The notes beneath the pieces are model-generated. The model worked only from the letters and a program-made list of their open reading frames with translations. It had not been told where the DNA came from and did no database searches. A program made the position numbers and the translations under genes. A DNA stretch of 64,000 bases, taken from contig NZ_SWBR01000003.1 of NCBI RefSeq assembly GCF_005116505.1, positions 310,001 through 374,000 on the forward strand, in the 5' to 3' direction. This document shows, piece by piece, positions 45,013 to 54,917 of this stretch. The number at the start of each line of letters is the position of its first letter. Positions within the stretch are counted from its first letter, which is position 1. This DNA is from Pedobacter polaris. GTDB lineage: Bacteria; Bacteroidota; Bacteroidia; Sphingobacteriales; Sphingobacteriaceae.

Positions 45013-45950
45013 ATGTATTTCTTTAAGCGTTTTATTATTTTCCAGCCAAAAATTTTAATTAACCCTTTGGTTTTAATGGTGGCTGGAAATTTAATTGTAG
45101 GCTTAGGTAAAGTTGTTAAGTATATTTCAGCTTTTTTTACCAAGTCGGTTTCGCTAGGATAATAATGGTAAATAAATGACTGCCAAATATTTGCAGCACT
45201 TAATAGGGCAGCATTACTTTTGCTTTTGTTTAATAGATAACTAATACTTAACTCCATCGATCTAAAGCAAGATTCACTAGCTTTTCTGCCTTGTTGCCCT
45301 GCTAAACTGTTTTCATTTCCTGACCTATAATATAACATGGATTGTGGAGAAAATATAACTTTTTTTGAAGCTAAAATGGTCTTGGTAAAAAACTCTAAAT
45401 CATCCACTAGCGAAAGACTTTCATCCCATAAGCCAGTATTGTTAATTATGGTGCTGGGAATCAAAAAAATTCCAGACTGGGTCATCGATTTGCCTTCTTT
45501 CCAACTAGTACATATCCAATCAATAGATTCCATATCTTTCCAGCATTCTTCAGGCCTTAAATCAAGATTACTTAAATCGTTATTGTAAAATCTTCCCCAC
45601 TTACCAGATATTACACAATCTGGATTTGCCATTGCCAATGTTACCTGAGCCGAAATCATCTCTTTATTTATAACATCATCGGCATCAAAGAATTTAATTA
45701 ATGATCCAGTAGAAAGGCGATATCCATAATTTCTAGCAGCAGAAGCTCCATTGTTTTCTTTAGAAAACACCTTTATTTTTTCGTTCTTATATTTTTCTGC
45801 AATTAATAAGCTATTGTCTTTACTGCCATCATTAACAATGATTAATTCCCAATTTGTATAGGTTTGATTAATCACACTTTCTATTGCCTCAGAGATATAT
45901 TTTTCTCCATTGTAAACAGGCATGATAATAGACACTAGAGGATTAAGCAC
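45009..45950 (-). CDS. Family 2 glycosyltransferase
   Basis: A 313-residue GT-A enzyme: NPLVSIIMPVYNGEKYISEA at the N-terminus, LIIVNDGSKDNSLLIAEKY for the nucleotide site, GASAARNYG and the DxD-containing KFFDADDVINKEM near residues 88-100. The C-terminal region (about 215-313) is helical with a basic tail. It probably adds one sugar of the repeat. Overlap of 8 bases with the upstream GT2 gene. Confidence 0.9.
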   Translation of the reverse strand: MLNPLVSIIMPVYNGEKYISEAIESVINQTYTNWELIIVNDGSKDNSLLIAEKYKNEKIKVFSKENNGASAARNYGYRLSTGSLIKFFDADDVINKEMISAQVTLAMANPDCVISGKWGRFYNNDLSNLDLRPEECWKDMESIDWICTSWKEGKSMTQSGIFLIPSTIINNTGLWDESLSLVDDLEFFTKTILASKKVIFSPQSMLYYRSGNENSLAGQQGRKASESCFRSMELSISYLLNKSKSNAALLSAANIWQSFIYHYYPSETDLVKKAEIYLTTLPKPTIKFPATIKTKGLIKIFGWKIIKRLKKYI

Positions 45951-46881
45951 TTGTTCTTAGCTTGTTTTTGAATATTCGAATCATCAGTTCTCTAGCTCGG
46001 ATAGCAAAATATGCGTTAAAAAAAGAAAGTAATTTAACGACTGAGCTTTCATTTCTCGTTATTTTTGGATCGAGCTTTAAGGCTAAATCTACAGCTTTTT
46101 TTGAAGTTTGCCAGTCTGATAAACTTGCAAGAATGATGGCATTTGCCCATAATTTTTGAGCAATTTCATTGTTGTAAACCTTCCCAACTTTTTCAGCATT
46201 TATCTTCATTACTTCAAAGTGAGCCTGTGCACATTTTACTTTATTTCCATCAGACATCGAGTTTTTAATATGATAATTGATGATGCTAATTTCCTTTTCA
46301 ACACCAAAAGTAAGTCCAGCGATAGCTAATTTGCAATGAAACGCAACATCCTCATTGTAAATAATTTTTGCATCGATATCATAACCTCCGATTTTCTTTA
46401 ATTCTGCAACCTTGTATAAACCACAAAATGGATTAATTTGGTTAAGTATCGCATATTTAACAGGATCTTGTTTAAGCTGATCTGAATCGAAATCTGATTT
46501 TGATATTAATTGATGGGTTTCATTATCTCTATACTCAAAATCAAATAGAACTACATCTTGACAATTATCTTTATTAATCCATTGATGCGCAAGAGTAGTG
46601 AAATTAGGCAATAACTCGTCATCTGCATCATGGAAATGCACCCATTTGCAATTTGTTGTCTCTAATAGTTTGTTTTTTCCATAGGAACAACCTCTATTTA
46701 TATCGCCATTAACCACTTTTGCCCCATAACTTAAAGCTGTTTCAACTGTAAGGTCAATACTGCAATCGTCATAGACTAAAATTTCATCAAATGGAATTAG
46801 TTGGTTACCTGCTGATTCGAGCAATCTGGGTAAACACCAAGCCGCATTATATGCAGGTATACACAAAGCTATCGTATTCAA
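45943..46881 (-). CDS. Family 2 glycosyltransferase
   Basis: A 312-residue GT-A enzyme with IALCIPAYNAAWCLPRLLES, ILVYDDCSIDLTVETALSYG and the metal-binding HFHDADDELLPNF near residues 82-94. The acceptor half includes KIIYNEDVAFHCKLAIAGL, where ED is the usual catalytic-base region. It overlaps the next gene on each side by 4-8 bases. Sugar specificity unknown. Confidence 0.88.
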   Translation of the reverse strand: MNTIALCIPAYNAAWCLPRLLESAGNQLIPFDEILVYDDCSIDLTVETALSYGAKVVNGDINRGCSYGKNKLLETTNCKWVHFHDADDELLPNFTTLAHQWINKDNCQDVVLFDFEYRDNETHQLISKSDFDSDQLKQDPVKYAILNQINPFCGLYKVAELKKIGGYDIDAKIIYNEDVAFHCKLAIAGLTFGVEKEISIINYHIKNSMSDGNKVKCAQAHFEVMKINAEKVGKVYNNEIAQKLWANAIILASLSDWQTSKKAVDLALKLDPKITRNESSVVKLLSFFNAYFAIRARELMIRIFKNKLRTSA

Positions 46882-48197
46882 AACTTGGTATTTAATTTTT
46901 TCTTTAATCTATTAATCATGTGATTAAATATGTATTTTAAAGGTAAAACATCTAAAACCTCAGGTAATAAACTGTTATTGGGTTTATAGATTTGCTCTAA
47001 ATAGATATTCGATACTGGAGGATTGAAATTTAATAGTATTTGTTGGTACAAATTTAAATTTTTCTCAATTAAAAACTCACAATTGAGGGTTGTATTCATA
47101 GTTTTATAACCTTCGTTAATTAGCTTTTCATAGGCTACATCATCCAAATTTGCAATGGTTTCTAAGCAATTTGCTAGTTCTTTTGGATCATTAGCCGGGT
47201 ACTTAAAGCCATTAACGCCATGGTTTATTAGAGTAGATGAACCTGCGCCATCTGAACATATTATTGGTGTGCCCACACTCAAATATTCTAGAAACGTAAA
47301 ATTAAACATGTCCCAAGTTGATGGAATAACTGCGAATTTAGCAGCGGCTTGCTTTAACTTAATTTTTTCATTAGGAAGTACATTTTGAGGCACAATTTTT
47401 TGTCCCCAAATGGTTGGGTATTTATTTTTTAAATAGGTTGATTTAGAAATTTTTGGAGAGTAATCCATGTCTCTTCCGTACCAATGAATAGGAATATTAA
47501 AATCAGGAATTAACTCCATGGCTTTAGATAATTGCTCTGGACCTTTCCATTGTTGAATACGAGCACAAACAATCCCGAAATCCTCTTTTTTTATGTGGTT
47601 AAATTCTGTTGGCGCTTCATAAATCGGTAAAATATAGGTGACTTCTTTATTTGGTAAAAGTTTTTTCCAGAACTCACAATTTTGTTCACTGTGAGTAACC
47701 AATTGATCACAGCGTGAGAGCATTAGCAGCTCTGTTTGCCTGTTTAAATCTCCATTTAGTTTATCATTTAGCTCAGGTTGATGTAATTCTATTTGACCAC
47801 TACTGCCATGCAATCGCGTAATTACAGGCTTGGTATGGTTAATTAACCATGGAATATAACCTAAACCAAAGTCAGTACACTCAATAATATCATAACCTTC
47901 ACCGCCATTACTTTGATCCCACATCGCCCAGGCGGCAGCTAAATTGCGTTGGTAAGCGGGAGATAATTTTAAGTGTTGAAATTGACTTAAATATTCAGAA
48001 AATAAGTTTGGATCTAAATCTTCACTTTTAATATTGTCCGTTTCAAAACCTGAAGTTCCTTGAAAATAACCACTACCCAATATTACTTTTACATGCTCAC
48101 AAAAAGGCGCAATTTTTTTAATATACTGAATGTAATAAGTAGATATACCGCCACCAGAATGAGGATAATACTCAGGAAGAATAAATAAAAGTTTCAA
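46878..48197 (-). CDS. Family 4 glycosyltransferase
   Basis: A 439-residue GT-B enzyme, slightly long for the family. It begins LLFILPEYYPHSGGGISTYY with the acceptor-side glycine motif; the donor half has FGIVCARIQQWKGPEQLSKA and TWDMFNFTFLEYLSVGTPII, with the glutamate of the E-x7-E motif only partly kept (the first position is Met/Asn-rich). The C-terminal 60 residues end in a basic KRLKKKLNTKF tail that may contact the membrane. Confidence 0.85.
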   Translation of the reverse strand: MKLLFILPEYYPHSGGGISTYYIQYIKKIAPFCEHVKVILGSGYFQGTSGFETDNIKSEDLDPNLFSEYLSQFQHLKLSPAYQRNLAAAWAMWDQSNGGEGYDIIECTDFGLGYIPWLINHTKPVITRLHGSSGQIELHQPELNDKLNGDLNRQTELLMLSRCDQLVTHSEQNCEFWKKLLPNKEVTYILPIYEAPTEFNHIKKEDFGIVCARIQQWKGPEQLSKAMELIPDFNIPIHWYGRDMDYSPKISKSTYLKNKYPTIWGQKIVPQNVLPNEKIKLKQAAAKFAVIPSTWDMFNFTFLEYLSVGTPIICSDGAGSSTLINHGVNGFKYPANDPKELANCLETIANLDDVAYEKLINEGYKTMNTTLNCEFLIEKNLNLYQQILLNFNPPVSNIYLEQIYKPNNSLLPEVLDVLPLKYIFNHMINRLKKKLNTKF

Positions 48198-48221
48198 AAG
48201 ATATGCCTAGTATGTTATTAG

Positions 48222-49082
48222 CTATTTAAAGCTTTGAATGAGTAGCTGTTTAATTATAAAAAGGTTAATTCGATGGAATGGATATTTAAGGATAACTAAG
48301 ATGCTATATTTAAAGGATACATTTCTTTTGTACCTTAAGTTCAATAGTCTAATTGTAAACTGTATAAGATCATCTTTCTCCCTTATTTTCAGAGTCCGTG
48401 TATCGGCTTCACCTTTTTGTATAGGCAGAAATTTTTTCCATTTATTTGTAACTATTATTTGATTACTTGCCCATTCCTTTGTTTGACTTCCAAAGCTGCA
48501 ATGTTCCAAAAGAATATCATAAACAACTCCAACTTTACCAAGTTGTGCCATAGCTAAACTAAAATCAATATCGTATGCGTGGAACCCATCAATTTTCTCA
48601 TCAAAAGAAATTTTTTCCCAATGGGATTTAGTAGTTCCTAATAGCATTCCATCCAAAACAGCAACTTCACTTATATCTTCTTCATTCGGATTGTCATAGT
48701 AAGAAACTGTTGTTCCATCCTTTAACTTTTGAATTTGATTGATACGATTAGTGTATTGTATATTAGAATATACTCCTGATGGAGTTCTGGTTTTAATTAT
48801 GTTTCCAAGAATACCAATAAGACTTATTTTTTTGTTTGAAAGATGGTGGATAAAGTTTCTATCCCAGTCTTTATTTTTAAAAATGATATCTTCATGTACA
48901 AAGCATAAAAAGTCATATTTACTTTGCGCTGCACCTAAATTATAAGCTTGGCTTATGTTGTATTTATTTTTTGAATTGTCTATAACAATTAATTCATAAA
49001 GAAGAGATGTTGTTTCTGTTAAACTTTTCTTCAACAAGCTTAACTTTGTTTGATCGATAGAGCATGTAATGATAGACAACAT
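48222..49082 (-). CDS. GT2-like glycosyltransferase without a classical DxD
   Basis: A 286-residue protein starting MLSIITCSIDQTKLSLLKKS, with ELIVIDNSKN and ISQAYNLGAAQSKYDFLCFV. At the DxD position it reads FVHEDIIFKNKDWD, so H-E-D replaces D-x-D, as in the glycosyltransferase group that includes N-terminal-truncated GT2-like proteins. Later HAYDIDFSLAMAQLGKVGVV matches the acceptor region. The metal-binding residue could be the Glu-Asp pair. Activity is probable but its donor is unknown. Confidence 0.72.
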   Translation of the reverse strand: MLSIITCSIDQTKLSLLKKSLTETTSLLYELIVIDNSKNKYNISQAYNLGAAQSKYDFLCFVHEDIIFKNKDWDRNFIHHLSNKKISLIGILGNIIKTRTPSGVYSNIQYTNRINQIQKLKDGTTVSYYDNPNEEDISEVAVLDGMLLGTTKSHWEKISFDEKIDGFHAYDIDFSLAMAQLGKVGVVYDILLEHCSFGSQTKEWASNQIIVTNKWKKFLPIQKGEADTRTLKIREKDDLIQFTIRLLNLRYKRNVSFKYSILVILKYPFHRINLFIIKQLLIQSFK

Positions 49083-49087
49083 TCTAT

Positions 49088-50098
49088 CTATTTATAAATC
49101 AACGTTAAATCATTTTTGATTTTCTCTAAGTATTGCTGCACGTTTACAGAATTAAAGTACTTGTAAATTCTTTGTACATATCTAACCTCAACATGATAAA
49201 ACCTAGATTGGATATACTTGAAGAATGGGATTGTCTTTTCGAATTGATGCAATTGTGCAATTAATATATTGTCCTCTTTCCATTTTTCAATAAATTTATC
49301 ATTTTGAGTTTTAGCATCTGGTTGTATTCTTACTACAGCTAATGGAAATTTAACATGTTTAAGTTTTTTACCAGGTATTAACCTGAACCATAATTCAGAA
49401 TCTACAGCACAGTGTAGTTCTTCTAAAATTGGTTCGTGAACTCCGGCTTTCCAAAAACAAGAATGTTGCATAATTATACCACCTACAAACAAATATTTAG
49501 GTGTTACATAATTTGCTTTTTCATAATGCAATTCATTTTTATTCTCGTCTATTACCAACGAATCGCCATACAAAACATCTGCTTTGCTTTTAACAAAGGC
49601 GCTTGCCAACGTGTAAAATGCTTGATCCATATAAAAATCATCACTATTTATCCAAGCGTAAATTTCTCCTGAAGCAAGGCTAAAACCTTTATTTATAGCA
49701 TGACCTTGACCTTTATCCTTTTTAGATTCGTAAAAACTTATCCAAGGAGAATAGCGATCTAGTATTTCTATTGTGTTATCGGTACTGCCTCCATCTATTA
49801 CAATGTATTCTAGATTTGGATAATTTTGTAAAAGTACCGCTCTAATTGTTTCTTCAATAAATTGACCTTGATTATAAGTGGGGGTAACAATGGTAATTTT
49901 AGGCCAACTTTCTTTAGCAGCGTAAATCTTTGGGTCTGTTTCCATATCCCATGGCCACCCTTTCCTTGTTGATTTTGGTAAATTGCTTAAAAGACCTTCT
50001 CTATCATAAATAACTTTTTGAAGAGGGTAATGCAATCCATCTTTAATGAAGCTATTTCTATATTCTTTTAAGTTAGGAAGTAGAGTATTTAAGTCCAA
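49088..50098 (-). CDS. Family 2 glycosyltransferase
   Basis: A 336-residue GT-A enzyme in which the catalytic domain is preceded by about 65 extra residues. Motifs: KITIVTPTYNQGQFIEETIR near 66-85, LEYIVIDGGSTDNTIEIL, GQGHAINKGFSLASGEIYAW and the DxD-type WINSDDFYMD. This WsaE/PglI-like type is frequent in capsule clusters. It overlaps the upstream GT4-like gene by 10 bases and stands 5 bases before the next gene. Confidence 0.9.
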   Translation of the reverse strand: MDLNTLLPNLKEYRNSFIKDGLHYPLQKVIYDREGLLSNLPKSTRKGWPWDMETDPKIYAAKESWPKITIVTPTYNQGQFIEETIRAVLLQNYPNLEYIVIDGGSTDNTIEILDRYSPWISFYESKKDKGQGHAINKGFSLASGEIYAWINSDDFYMDQAFYTLASAFVKSKADVLYGDSLVIDENKNELHYEKANYVTPKYLFVGGIIMQHSCFWKAGVHEPILEELHCAVDSELWFRLIPGKKLKHVKFPLAVVRIQPDAKTQNDKFIEKWKEDNILIAQLHQFEKTIPFFKYIQSRFYHVEVRYVQRIYKYFNSVNVQQYLEKIKNDLTLIYK

Positions 50099-51306
50099 TT
50101 TTTTCTAATTATAGCAGCTTTTGAAAATATGTGTTCTAATGCAGTTAGTGCAGCATTAATGTTAAAATTATTCCCATTTTGAAATATTCTTGAGTTTTTT
50201 TCTTCGATTTGATTTAGCATTTCTTCTACCAAAGCATTCATATCCCAAGGTTCAAAATAACGAGGATATTCGCCAAGTAACTCTCTATGACCCTTTATAT
50301 TACTAATAAGTATAGGGCAATTTAAAAAGGCAGCTTCTAAAGGAGGCATATTAGAAGGCCCTAAATAAGTTGGCATTACTAGTGCAATCGCATTTTTATA
50401 ATAGGTAAACAAATCTGAGTTATCTACAAATCCAAGTGTTTTAATGTGATTATCCAGGTTTTTATTTTTGATGTAGTTTTGAATGTACGTTAAATTCCCT
50501 TTGTCTGAACCAGTGAATATAAGTTTTAGCTCCGGGTGTTTTTTAAGCACTTCTTCAAAAGCATCTATTAATAAAGTATGGTTTTTATGAGCCCAAAACT
50601 GCGCTGGGTATAGAAAAAATTGTTTAAATGCTAAATTAGAATTTCTTAATGTTTCTTGTTGCACCTCAAGAGGTATATTTTCATGGATAACTTCGCCTGG
50701 AAAAATTGGCATTACCTCTATGCGGTCAGGATTAATGTTTGTATATTTTATAAGTTCTTCTTTCCCAAATTCAGTTTCTGTAATAATAATCAATGCTTTT
50801 GGCAATATGTTTTTATAATATTCAGTCCTAGTTTCAAAATCTTCTAAAAATTCTGGAAACATAAAGGTCGATATATGCCCAATATCCCAATAAATGGTTA
50901 AAAATGGGAAATTGTAAGTATTGCCATCGGGATTTAGATAAAATAGAACCTTAACCTGATTCTCATCTAGTACTGCTTTGATTTTTTTATTTCTAGCATC
51001 AGAATGCCTTTCTTCTTGTTGCTTTAATAGTCCTTTGAAAAGATTAAATGGTAATTGCTTTAATAGTTGAATGGAAGTTTTTCTTATTAAATCTCTAAAA
51101 GTATAGGTGCTAAACGGATGAAAAGTGATTAATGGTTTCTGCGTTTTTATGTCTTTTTTTTCAAAGTTGAGAAATACTATTTCTACGTTGTTTTTAAATT
51201 CATAAGTGTCAATAGCTTTAACCAATTGCTTAGTATAAGAGTAGCTACCACCTGCCAGAGGATTATAATCGAAACTAATAGGGATCCCAATTTTTAACTT
51301 ATGCAT
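50089..51306 (-). CDS. Family 4 glycosyltransferase
   Basis: A 405-residue GT-B enzyme with an N-terminal IGIPISFDYNPLAGGSYSYT, the central FFLYPAQFWAHKNHTLLIDA, and GPSNMPPLEAAFLNCPILIS near residues 340-360. This last matches the mannosyltransferase-like GT4 group in which P-P-L-E-A replaces the first Glu of E-x7-E. It overlaps the aminotransferase gene by 13 bases. It may add mannose or a deoxyaminohexose, the latter suggested only by the neighbouring aminotransferase. Confidence 0.85.
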   Translation of the reverse strand: MHKLKIGIPISFDYNPLAGGSYSYTKQLVKAIDTYEFKNNVEIVFLNFEKKDIKTQKPLITFHPFSTYTFRDLIRKTSIQLLKQLPFNLFKGLLKQQEERHSDARNKKIKAVLDENQVKVLFYLNPDGNTYNFPFLTIYWDIGHISTFMFPEFLEDFETRTEYYKNILPKALIIITETEFGKEELIKYTNINPDRIEVMPIFPGEVIHENIPLEVQQETLRNSNLAFKQFFLYPAQFWAHKNHTLLIDAFEEVLKKHPELKLIFTGSDKGNLTYIQNYIKNKNLDNHIKTLGFVDNSDLFTYYKNAIALVMPTYLGPSNMPPLEAAFLNCPILISNIKGHRELLGEYPRYFEPWDMNALVEEMLNQIEEKNSRIFQNGNNFNINAALTALEHIFSKAAIIRKNWT

Positions 51307-52403
51307 TCGATAATTATTTTTTGTTGATCTATAGTTAACCCCAAACCACTTGGCAAATAAAACCCATTTCTTGCTAATTTTTCTGCTACTGGATATTTTT
51401 CATCCTTAAATAACCCCATGGTTTTAAATACAGGCTGCTCGTGCATGCACCAAAAAAATGGTCGAGTACCAATATTATTTGTAGTTAAATGATTAACTAG
51501 TCTTTCTTTTTCTTTTTCATTTGGCGCTACTAAACCAAATACCCAATAAATATTTTCTGCAAAGTCGGTTTTATCTAAAGGCAATTGGTAGCCTTTCTCT
51601 CTTAAAAAAGAAAGTTGACGTTGGTACGTAGCGCCCATCTTTCTTTTAATGGTAATAAAATCATCAATTTGTTCCAATTGAGCTAAACCTAAGGCTGCTT
51701 GCAAATTAGTCATTCTATAATTCCAACCTAATTCATGGTGCACAAACCTTGGTCCATTTGGTTCAAAGCAAAGATTTCGTAATTTTTTACATCTTTCAGC
51801 TAGCGCTTTATCATTAGTTAATAACATCCCACCTTCACCCGTAGTAATATGTTTGTTTGGATAAAAGCTAAAAATACTTAGGTCAGCTAAACTACCACAC
51901 ATCTTGCCTTTATATGTTTGACCATGCATTTCTGCAGCATCTTCAATTACTTTTAAATTGTGTTTTTTAGCTAAGGCTAAAATAGGATCCATATCTACTG
52001 GTAAACCATAAATATGTACAACTAATATTGCTTTTGTTTTTGGTGTAATTTTAGCTTCAACTTGAGCTACATCCATGTTCCAAGACAGCGGATCGCTATC
52101 TACCAAAACTGGTAAAGCACCTGCATTTACAACAGATTGAGCTGGAGAAATAATGGTAAAAGTAGGCATAATCACCTCATCACCCGATCCAATGTTTAAA
52201 GCTTTTATTGCAATATCTAAAGCAGCAGATCCATTACTCACTGCAACGCCATATTCACAACCAATATAAGTACTGAAGCCTTCTTCAAATTTTGAAATAA
52301 ATGGACCTTCACTAGAAATCCACCCGGTTTCTATGCACTCTGTTAGATATTTCAGTTCATTGCCATTAAGCAATGGTGTATTTACAGGAATTGATTGCTG
52401 CAT
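51294..52403 (-). CDS. DegT/DnrJ/EryC1 sugar aminotransferase (perosamine-synthase-like)
   Basis: A 369-residue PLP enzyme that installs an amino group on a nucleotide-linked keto-sugar. The PLP lysine is in FSFYPNKHITTGEGGML near residue 185; VSNGSAALDIAIKALNIGSG and DEVIMPTFTI, then VIEDAAEMHGQTYKGK, are family signatures. The opening PLLNGNELKYLTECIETGWI and SSEGPFISKFEEGFS resemble GDP-perosamine synthases. The GDP-4-keto-6-deoxymannose supplier (Gmd) is not in the window, so the exact product remains open. Confidence 0.88.
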   Translation of the reverse strand: MQQSIPVNTPLLNGNELKYLTECIETGWISSEGPFISKFEEGFSTYIGCEYGVAVSNGSAALDIAIKALNIGSGDEVIMPTFTIISPAQSVVNAGALPVLVDSDPLSWNMDVAQVEAKITPKTKAILVVHIYGLPVDMDPILALAKKHNLKVIEDAAEMHGQTYKGKMCGSLADLSIFSFYPNKHITTGEGGMLLTNDKALAERCKKLRNLCFEPNGPRFVHHELGWNYRMTNLQAALGLAQLEQIDDFITIKRKMGATYQRQLSFLREKGYQLPLDKTDFAENIYWVFGLVAPNEKEKERLVNHLTTNNIGTRPFFWCMHEQPVFKTMGLFKDEKYPVAEKLARNGFYLPSGLGLTIDQQKIIIECIS

Positions 52404-52440
52404 TATGATTTAAGTTGGCTAGCTATTAATGAGTGTGTAA

Positions 52441-53193
52441 TTAAATTTTCTGCAATATATAACATACTCCCCATGTGTTTGTGGAAGGAATGGATCCAGT
52501 TAAAAATTCTTCAGTACCCAATAGATTAAACCCTGTTGCATAAGCTAGTAACTCAATTTCTGGTTTGCTAAAGTGGCGCATTGGGTGTTTTTCTACTATT
52601 GTATTTGTACTTTTATTAGTAAGGTTAGTAATTGCTATATCGTAATTAACTTCAACAACATTTTTTTCAGAATAGATTACAGGATCTGCTTTTCGAATAA
52701 CCTCAATGGTGCCATTCTGTAAAACTTTAGTCCGTTTTTCTGGTATTTGATGATAAACAGCTGGACTATGCCAAACATCAAAAATAAACAAGCCGTCTTT
52801 ATTTAAATGTTGATGAACATTTTTAAATGTTTGAAGTAAGCTTTCATTATCCGTTAAATAACTAATTACGTGAAATAAAGAAGTTGCAACATCAAAAGTT
52901 TGATTAAGATTAAATTTGGTTATGTCTGCAATCTCAAAACTAACATTTGCATTTTTTTTCTGATTAGCTATAGCTATCATATCTTCACTACGCTCTATTC
53001 CCAATACTGTATAACCTTTATTTGCTAGTAAAAATGCATGTTTGCCTGTGCCAGCTCCTAACTCTAAAATTGTTTTACTTTTGGGACGGTAGGTTTCTAT
53101 CAATCCTATTACATAATTTGTTTCTAGAATATAATTTTTGTCTTGGTAAAGCAAATCATAGTATTGACTATACAATTTAAAATTTTCATTCAT
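52441..53193 (-). CDS. Class I SAM-dependent methyltransferase
   Basis: A 250-residue enzyme with motif I ILELGAGTGKHAFLLANKGY near residues 40-60, VLGIERSEDMIAIANQKK and FDVATSLFHVISYLTDNESL. The group is close to N,N-dimethyltransferases of amino sugars (DesVI/TylM1 type), which fits the adjacent aminotransferase: it may mono- or dimethylate the 4-amino group. This substrate assignment is an inference from resemblance and neighbours. Confidence 0.78.
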   Translation of the reverse strand: MNENFKLYSQYYDLLYQDKNYILETNYVIGLIETYRPKSKTILELGAGTGKHAFLLANKGYTVLGIERSEDMIAIANQKKNANVSFEIADITKFNLNQTFDVATSLFHVISYLTDNESLLQTFKNVHQHLNKDGLFIFDVWHSPAVYHQIPEKRTKVLQNGTIEVIRKADPVIYSEKNVVEVNYDIAITNLTNKSTNTIVEKHPMRHFSKPEIELLAYATGFNLLGTEEFLTGSIPSTNTWGVCYILQKI

Positions 53194-53206
53194 TCTTTTG
53201 AAATAA

Positions 53207-53632
53207 CTATTTGTAATTTATATTTTCTTGACGATGTTCAAATCTTACTTTATCTTCATCGCCACAGTAGGGTCCTTGCTTAATTTCTATCATTTCAGCA
53301 TTTTCCAACATTTCAAAACCATGTCCACCAGCTGCTAATAGAATTACATCACCTTTCTCTACTATTTTGCTTTCTAAATAATTTCTATCATCATCATAAA
53401 AATCCACCCTCACTTTGCCAGATTTGATGTATAAAACCTCTTGTGTTAACGTAACTTTTCGTTCAACTAAGTTATGTACATGAGGCTCAATTACGTATCC
53501 TTTAGGTCTATTCATATAGCCCAATTGCTGAGAGAAATCTCCAGGTGTGAAGAATGATATGCCTTCTTTTTTATAATTAGCTCGAATTATAATTGCAAGT
53601 ACAATTTGTTGATGTATTATTTGTTCAACCAT
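53207..53632 (-). CDS. Cupin-fold protein in the sugar-modification block
   Basis: A 141-residue single-domain beta-barrel protein. The cupin metal/substrate region is seen in GYVIEPHVHNLVERKVTLTQ (two His and a Glu), followed by SGKVRVDFYDD, VEKGDVILLAAGGHGFEML and the closing MIEIKQGPYCG. Similar proteins accompany capsule ABC transporters and sugar aminotransferases in Bacteroidota. It may be an isomerase or epimerase of a nucleotide sugar (FdtA/WxcM-like) but the family is not certain. Confidence 0.62.
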   Translation of the reverse strand: MVEQIIHQQIVLAIIIRANYKKEGISFFTPGDFSQQLGYMNRPKGYVIEPHVHNLVERKVTLTQEVLYIKSGKVRVDFYDDDRNYLESKIVEKGDVILLAAGGHGFEMLENAEMIEIKQGPYCGDEDKVRFEHRQENINYK

Positions 53633-53642
53633 ATTTTAGCCA

Positions 53643-54878
53643 TTAAATTAGTTTAGATTGAGCTACTAAAAATCCTGTCCTAGCGCTGTATGGAAAGGTT
53701 CTTTCTGCCATTGGCGGCAGCGTTACTTCAAAGCTTAATATATTGTCTTGCCAATCGTAATTCTCTGCTTCGCTAGCCCCTAACCAAGCGTATATGAAAT
53801 AAGTTCCTGGGATAAAACCAGTTAATTTAATTTCGCAACTATACGAAGTTTCACCTCCATTAAACTGTATAAATGGTTGTAAAGAAGGGACTGCTTCCAT
53901 AATTGTTCCACCTAAGCTACTTTTTATACCAAAGACTACAAATGCAGCTGGATTTTTTGATGCAGAGCTGGTTTTAAAGCTAATCGTTAATACCAGGTCT
54001 GGTTGTGTGCCAGAAATTTGGTATTTTATGCTAGTGAAGTGTGGTCGATGCAAATTTTTCTTTGTTACCCAATTATCAATAGAGTTTAGGCCACTATTCT
54101 GGTAGTATTCTATACAATCATGAATATTGCCTACAAATTCTGACTTGCCACTATTTAGGACAATTCCATTTTTACATAGATTCATTACGGCATCCATATT
54201 ATGACTCACAAATAATACCGTTCTCCCTTGGCCTTTACTCACTTCATCCATTTTACCTAAGCACTTTTTTTGAAATTCAGCATCACCAACCGCTAAAACT
54301 TCATCTACAATTAAAATTTCGCTTTCTAAGTGTGCTGCAACAGCAAAGGCTAATCTAACGTACATACCAGAGCTGTACCTTTTAACCGGAGTATCTAGGT
54401 AACGTTCAATTCCGGCAAAATCAACAATTTCATCTAGTTTGCGTACAATTTCTTTTTTACGCATGCCTAATATGGCACCATTTAAAAAAATATTTTCTCT
54501 GCCACTAAGTTCTGGATGAAAACCTGTTCCAACTTCTAATAAACTTGCTATTCTTCCTTTTCCTGAAATTTTTCCTGTAGTAGGAGAGGTAATCCGACTT
54601 AAAATTTTAAGCAAAGTACTTTTACCCGCTCCATTTCTTCCAATTATACCAACTGCATCACCTTGTTCAATTTCAAAATTGATATCTCTTAAGCTCCATA
54701 CGATATCACTTTCACTTTTAGTGTTTTGATCGTTGATTTCTCCAATTCTTAAAAATGGATCTTCCTTGCCACGAAGTTTTGCATACCAACGTTCTATATC
54801 TCGGCTGATTGTTCCGGTGCCGATTTGACCAAGCTGATAAGCTTTAGATAAATTTTCTACTTTGATTGCTGCTGACAT
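53643..54878 (-). CDS. Polysaccharide ABC exporter ATPase with C-terminal domain (Wzt-like)
   Basis: A 411-residue ATPase. The ABC domain (residues 1-250) has Walker A GRNGAGKST at 80-88, signature RYSSGMYVRLAFA and Walker B ILIVDEVLAVGD with the GDAEFQ loop typical of TagH/Wzt proteins. Residues 265-411 form an added beta-rich domain (DLVLTISFKTS, GIKSSLGGTIMEA, GFIPGTYFIYAWLG) like the Wzt C-terminal module, which reads the modified non-reducing end of the glycan in O9a-type systems. It pairs with the permease gene 39 bases upstream. Confidence 0.93.
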   Translation of the reverse strand: MSAAIKVENLSKAYQLGQIGTGTISRDIERWYAKLRGKEDPFLRIGEINDQNTKSESDIVWSLRDINFEIEQGDAVGIIGRNGAGKSTLLKILSRITSPTTGKISGKGRIASLLEVGTGFHPELSGRENIFLNGAILGMRKKEIVRKLDEIVDFAGIERYLDTPVKRYSSGMYVRLAFAVAAHLESEILIVDEVLAVGDAEFQKKCLGKMDEVSKGQGRTVLFVSHNMDAVMNLCKNGIVLNSGKSEFVGNIHDCIEYYQNSGLNSIDNWVTKKNLHRPHFTSIKYQISGTQPDLVLTISFKTSSASKNPAAFVVFGIKSSLGGTIMEAVPSLQPFIQFNGGETSYSCEIKLTGFIPGTYFIYAWLGASEAENYDWQDNILSFEVTLPPMAERTFPYSARTGFLVAQSKLI

Positions 54879-54917
54879 TATTAGATAATTCTGCTCTTTG
54901 GATGGAAATTATAGTTG